Source: UBA2211 sp035404185
Lineage (GTDB): Bacteria > Patescibacteriota > Minisyncoccia > Minisyncoccales > Minisyncoccaceae
Length of the DNA stretch: 64,000 bases
Assembly (NCBI GenBank): GCA_965230985.1
Contig: OZ246399.1
Coordinates: 186,001-250,000 of the forward strand
Direction: 5' to 3'
Part shown: one piece after another, positions 61,785 through 64,000 of the stretch
Layout: every line of letters starts with the position of its first letter
Position numbering within the stretch: the stretch's first letter is position 1
The notes under the pieces: generated by a model
Told to the model about the DNA's origin: nothing
The model's input: the letters and a program-made list of their open reading frames with translations, nothing else
The model's database searches: none
Program-made: the position numbers and the translations under genes

Positions 61785-63040
61785 GCATTAAGACAACAAT
61801 TAGAAAATTACTTCCTAAAAATTTAATCAATCTATATCATTTGGGATTAGCTTTTTTGTCAGCTTTAATTTACGGTTTTCCTTCACGAAAAATAAAAGTG
61901 ATAGGAATTACGGGAACTAATGGCAAATCAACTACATTAAATATTGCTTCTAAAATTTTAGAAACTAATGGTTTTAAAGTAGCAGCTTTAACTTCCATTA
62001 TGTTTAAGATAGGAAAGAAAGAGGAAGAAAACAAATTAAAGATGACGATGCCAGGAAGATTTGTGATTAATAAGTTTTTGAGCGATGCGGTTAAGGCTAA
62101 ATGTGATTATGCTTTTATTGAAACAACATCAGAGGGAATAGTACAGAATCGTCACAGGTTTATAGATTTCAAAACAGCCGTAATTACTAATTTAAATCCT
62201 GAGCACATTGAATCTCATGGTGGATTTGATAATTACAAAAAAGCCAAAGGAAAGTTCTTCAATGATGTTAAGGGGACTCATATTGTTAATATTGACGATA
62301 AGCATGCTCCTTATTTTTTAGAATTTAAAGCTGATAAAATCATAACTTACGGAATTAAAAATGAATTAGCAAATATTAGAGGAGAAAATATTATTGCTAA
62401 TTCCAATGGTTCAACTTTTAGTGTAGATGGAATTAATTTTAATTTAAAGATTTTGTGCGATTTTAATATTTATAATGCCCTAGCGGCAATTGCAATTGCT
62501 TCTTCAGAAGGAATTATTGTTGAAAATTGCAAGAGAGGAATTGAAGTAGTCAGTCAGATCGCAGGAAGAATGGAAAAAGTAATAGCAACTCCTTTTGAAG
62601 TTTTTGTTGATTATGCTTTTGTTCCCGAGGCTTTAGAAAAAGTTTATCAATTTGTAAAGCCAAAGAACGGGAAGCTTATCTGCGTTTTAGGTTCTTGTGG
62701 TGGAGGAAGGGATAAATGGAAAAGGCCTGTTTTGGGTGGATTAGCTAATCAATATGGAGACGTTGTCATTATTACTAATGAAGACCCATATGATGAAAAA
62801 CCAGAAGATATTATTGATCAAGTTAGCGTGGGAGTTAAGGATAAAGAAAAATTAATTAAGATTTTTAATAGAAGAGAAGCAATAAACAAAGCAATATCAT
62901 TAGCTAAAGAAGGGGACGTAATTGTTGTTACAGGAAAAGGATGTGAGCCTTGGCTTTGTTGGGAGGGAGGAAGAAAAGAAGCTTGGGATGATAGAAAGAT
63001 AGTCAGAGAAGAATTTAGTAAAATAATGCAAGAAATATAG
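61781..63040 (+). CDS. MurE-like Mur ligase
   Basis: 419 aa, shorter than MurE (about 490) because the N-terminal UDP-binding domain is reduced to ~40 residues. Central ATP motif VIGITGTNGKSTT, ETTSEGI and NLNPEHIESHG match MurE, and the C-terminal part has VDYAFVPEALEKV in place of MurE DYAHTPDALE (His to Phe), then TNEDPYDE. The reduced N-terminus means it may not take UDP-MurNAc-dipeptide in the usual way. Probably peptidoglycan-related, but the exact substrate is open. Confidence 0.8.
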   Translation: MSIKTTIRKLLPKNLINLYHLGLAFLSALIYGFPSRKIKVIGITGTNGKSTTLNIASKILETNGFKVAALTSIMFKIGKKEEENKLKMTMPGRFVINKFLSDAVKAKCDYAFIETTSEGIVQNRHRFIDFKTAVITNLNPEHIESHGGFDNYKKAKGKFFNDVKGTHIVNIDDKHAPYFLEFKADKIITYGIKNELANIRGENIIANSNGSTFSVDGINFNLKILCDFNIYNALAAIAIASSEGIIVENCKRGIEVVSQIAGRMEKVIATPFEVFVDYAFVPEALEKVYQFVKPKNGKLICVLGSCGGGRDKWKRPVLGGLANQYGDVVIITNEDPYDEKPEDIIDQVSVGVKDKEKLIKIFNRREAINKAISLAKEGDVIVVTGKGCEPWLCWEGGRKEAWDDRKIVREEFSKIMQEI

Positions 63041-63045
63041 ATTTC

Positions 63046-63073
63046 TTGACACAAAGCTCTTTTTAGGTAGAAT
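63046..63073 (+). promoter_or_regulatory. Promoter of the ATP synthase operon
   Basis: TTGACA, 16-bp spacer, TAGAAT; the start of transcription would fall about 5 nt before the atpB ATG. Confidence 0.6.
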
Positions 63074-63084
63074 AGAAATGTCTT

Positions 63085-63792
63085 ATGAATATACATATAG
63101 CTTTAACAGGAGAGCCAGTTTTTAGATTTTTGGGAATAAACTTTACCAACACTTTTGTTATAAGCATATCTATAGCAGTTTTTATTATCATCTTTTTTCT
63201 CTTTGCATTTAGGAAAAGAGAGATTATTCCTGGTAAAATGCAGAACTTTTTTGAATTTATTTTAGAAACAATCTTCTCTCTTTTTGATGGAATGACAGGA
63301 GACAGTAAAAAGACGGAAGAAATTTTTCCTTTAGCAGGAACATTGTTTATTTTTATCTTATTAAATAACTTATTAGAAGTACTCCCCGGATTGGGGATTT
63401 TTCATTTCTTAAGATCGCCTAGTTCAGACATTCACTTTACCTTGGCTTTAGCGATTTTTTCAATGGTTTTTATTCATTATACGGCAATCAAGAAATTGGG
63501 AGGGATTGAATATTTTAAAAAGTATATTAAATTTGAAAGTCCGATTATGTTTTTTGTAGGAGCTCTTGAGGCGATGGGAGAAATTACCAGAACAATGTCA
63601 TTGGGAATTAGGTTATTCGGAAACTTATTTGCGGGAGAAATATTGCTAATGATTATATCCTTCATGGTTCCTTATATAGTTCCGCTTCCGTTCCTAGGTT
63701 TGGAGATTTTCGTTGGATTTATTCAAGCATTAGTATTTTCATCATTAATAACAGTATTCTATGTCACAACCACAGCCGAAGAAGGGCACTAA
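63085..63792 (+). CDS. atpB: F-type ATP synthase subunit a
   Basis: 235 aa. Five to six TM helices; the essential Arg is in SLGIRLFGNLFAGEILL and the late GFIQALVFSSLITVFY helix is typical. It forms the ion half-channels beside the c-ring. First gene of the operon seen here. Confidence 0.95.
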   Translation: MNIHIALTGEPVFRFLGINFTNTFVISISIAVFIIIFFLFAFRKREIIPGKMQNFFEFILETIFSLFDGMTGDSKKTEEIFPLAGTLFIFILLNNLLEVLPGLGIFHFLRSPSSDIHFTLALAIFSMVFIHYTAIKKLGGIEYFKKYIKFESPIMFFVGALEAMGEITRTMSLGIRLFGNLFAGEILLMIISFMVPYIVPLPFLGLEIFVGFIQALVFSSLITVFYVTTTAEEGH

Positions 63793-64000
63793 TATTGGAT
63801 ACGCGCTTTCAATGGGAAGTCAATTAGGATTTTTAATTGCTTTTCCTTTAGTAATTTGCGTATTAATAGGAGTAATGATAGATAAGAAACTGAATACTTT
63901 TCCCTGGTTCCTTTTATTGATGGTGTTGGTGGGAATAGGATTAACAGTTGTTGATGTATATAAAGTAATAATTCCTTTTTTGGAAAAAAGGTCGGTTAAT
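63761..64000 (+). CDS. AtpI/AtpZ-like membrane protein, cut by the window end
   Basis: The frame starts at an ATG inside atpB (32-bp overlap) and is still open after 80 codons. Two TM helices (SQLGFLIAFPLVICVLIGVMID, WFLLLMVLVGIGLTVVDV) with the DKK turn between them fit the AtpI/AtpZ family that helps c-ring assembly or ion supply. Its place after atpB rather than before is less usual. Confidence 0.65.
   Translation, partial: MSQPQPKKGTNIGYALSMGSQLGFLIAFPLVICVLIGVMIDKKLNTFPWFLLLMVLVGIGLTVVDVYKVIIPFLEKRSVN

Overview
The window looks like a contiguous chromosome segment from a Candidate Phyla Radiation (Patescibacteria, Parcubacteria-like) bacterium. This is an inference from content: very AT-rich and tightly packed DNA, standard stop codons including UGA, tRNA genes without encoded CCA, a divided TrbL/PrgI/VirB4-type secretion apparatus with several T4SS-pilin-like proteins, an archaeal-type fructose-bisphosphatase, a short PheT, and several core proteins with degenerate motifs. 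No rRNA, transposase, integrase or CRISPR array was seen.

Layout. 1-1.7 kb: the end of a CCA-adding enzyme, then three tRNA genes interleaved with four perfect parS sites and a TGTCCAGAAT repeat block. 1.7-9.4 kb: a lipid operon with three PlsY-type acyltransferases, a CarS-like CDP-lipid synthase, a FakA-FakB fusion and two more FakB/DegV proteins, interrupted by a LamG pseudopilin. 9.4-14.4 kb: tRNA-Arg, a VirB2-like pilin, tRNA-Lys, rpsO-pnp, a coiled-coil protein, a membrane microprotein and a Cys-rich DksA-like protein. 14.5-17.9 kb: LysM/M23 protein, DUF4143 ATPase, ksgA. 17.9-26.3 kb: pilin-like proteins with very large exported domains, and TrbL. 26.3-30.5 kb: SPFH membrane protein, then a compact candidate RiPP locus (34-residue precursor, radical SAM-SPASM maturase, HExxH protease). 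30.6-34.2 kb: pheST, maf. 34.3-38.2 kb: accessory genes including a HEPN-like protein, a GC-rich structured intergenic region, and two acetyltransferases. 38.2-41.5 kb: PrgI-VirB4 module. 41.5-46.2 kb: origin region (jag-yidC-rnpA-rpmH, dnaA, oriC candidate, dnaN). 46.2-64 kb: PBP1A, tyrS, ruvC-yebC, fbp, ruvB, a candidate small RNA, a GspE/PilB ATPase, a degenerate DHH protein, tsaE, 5'-3' exonuclease, a two-component pair, mutM, holA, HAD, rpsT, ruvA, a MurE-like ligase, and the start of the ATP synthase operon.

How the genes work together. The lipid operon makes sense as scavenging: Fak phosphorylates host-derived fatty acids to acyl-phosphate and PlsY moves the acyl group to glycerol-3-phosphate, with no need for fatty acid synthesis. 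Pilin, TrbL, PrgI and VirB4 proteins probably build a surface or DNA-transfer machine. The most unusual locus is the SD-led RiPP cassette at 28.0-30.5 kb. The next strongest points are the parS cluster and the promoter-led structured RNA at about 52.9-53.06 kb. Many genes have -10 boxes almost touching the start codon (leaderless), whereas the SPFH/RiPP neighbourhood uses consensus promoters plus strong Shine-Dalgarno sites.
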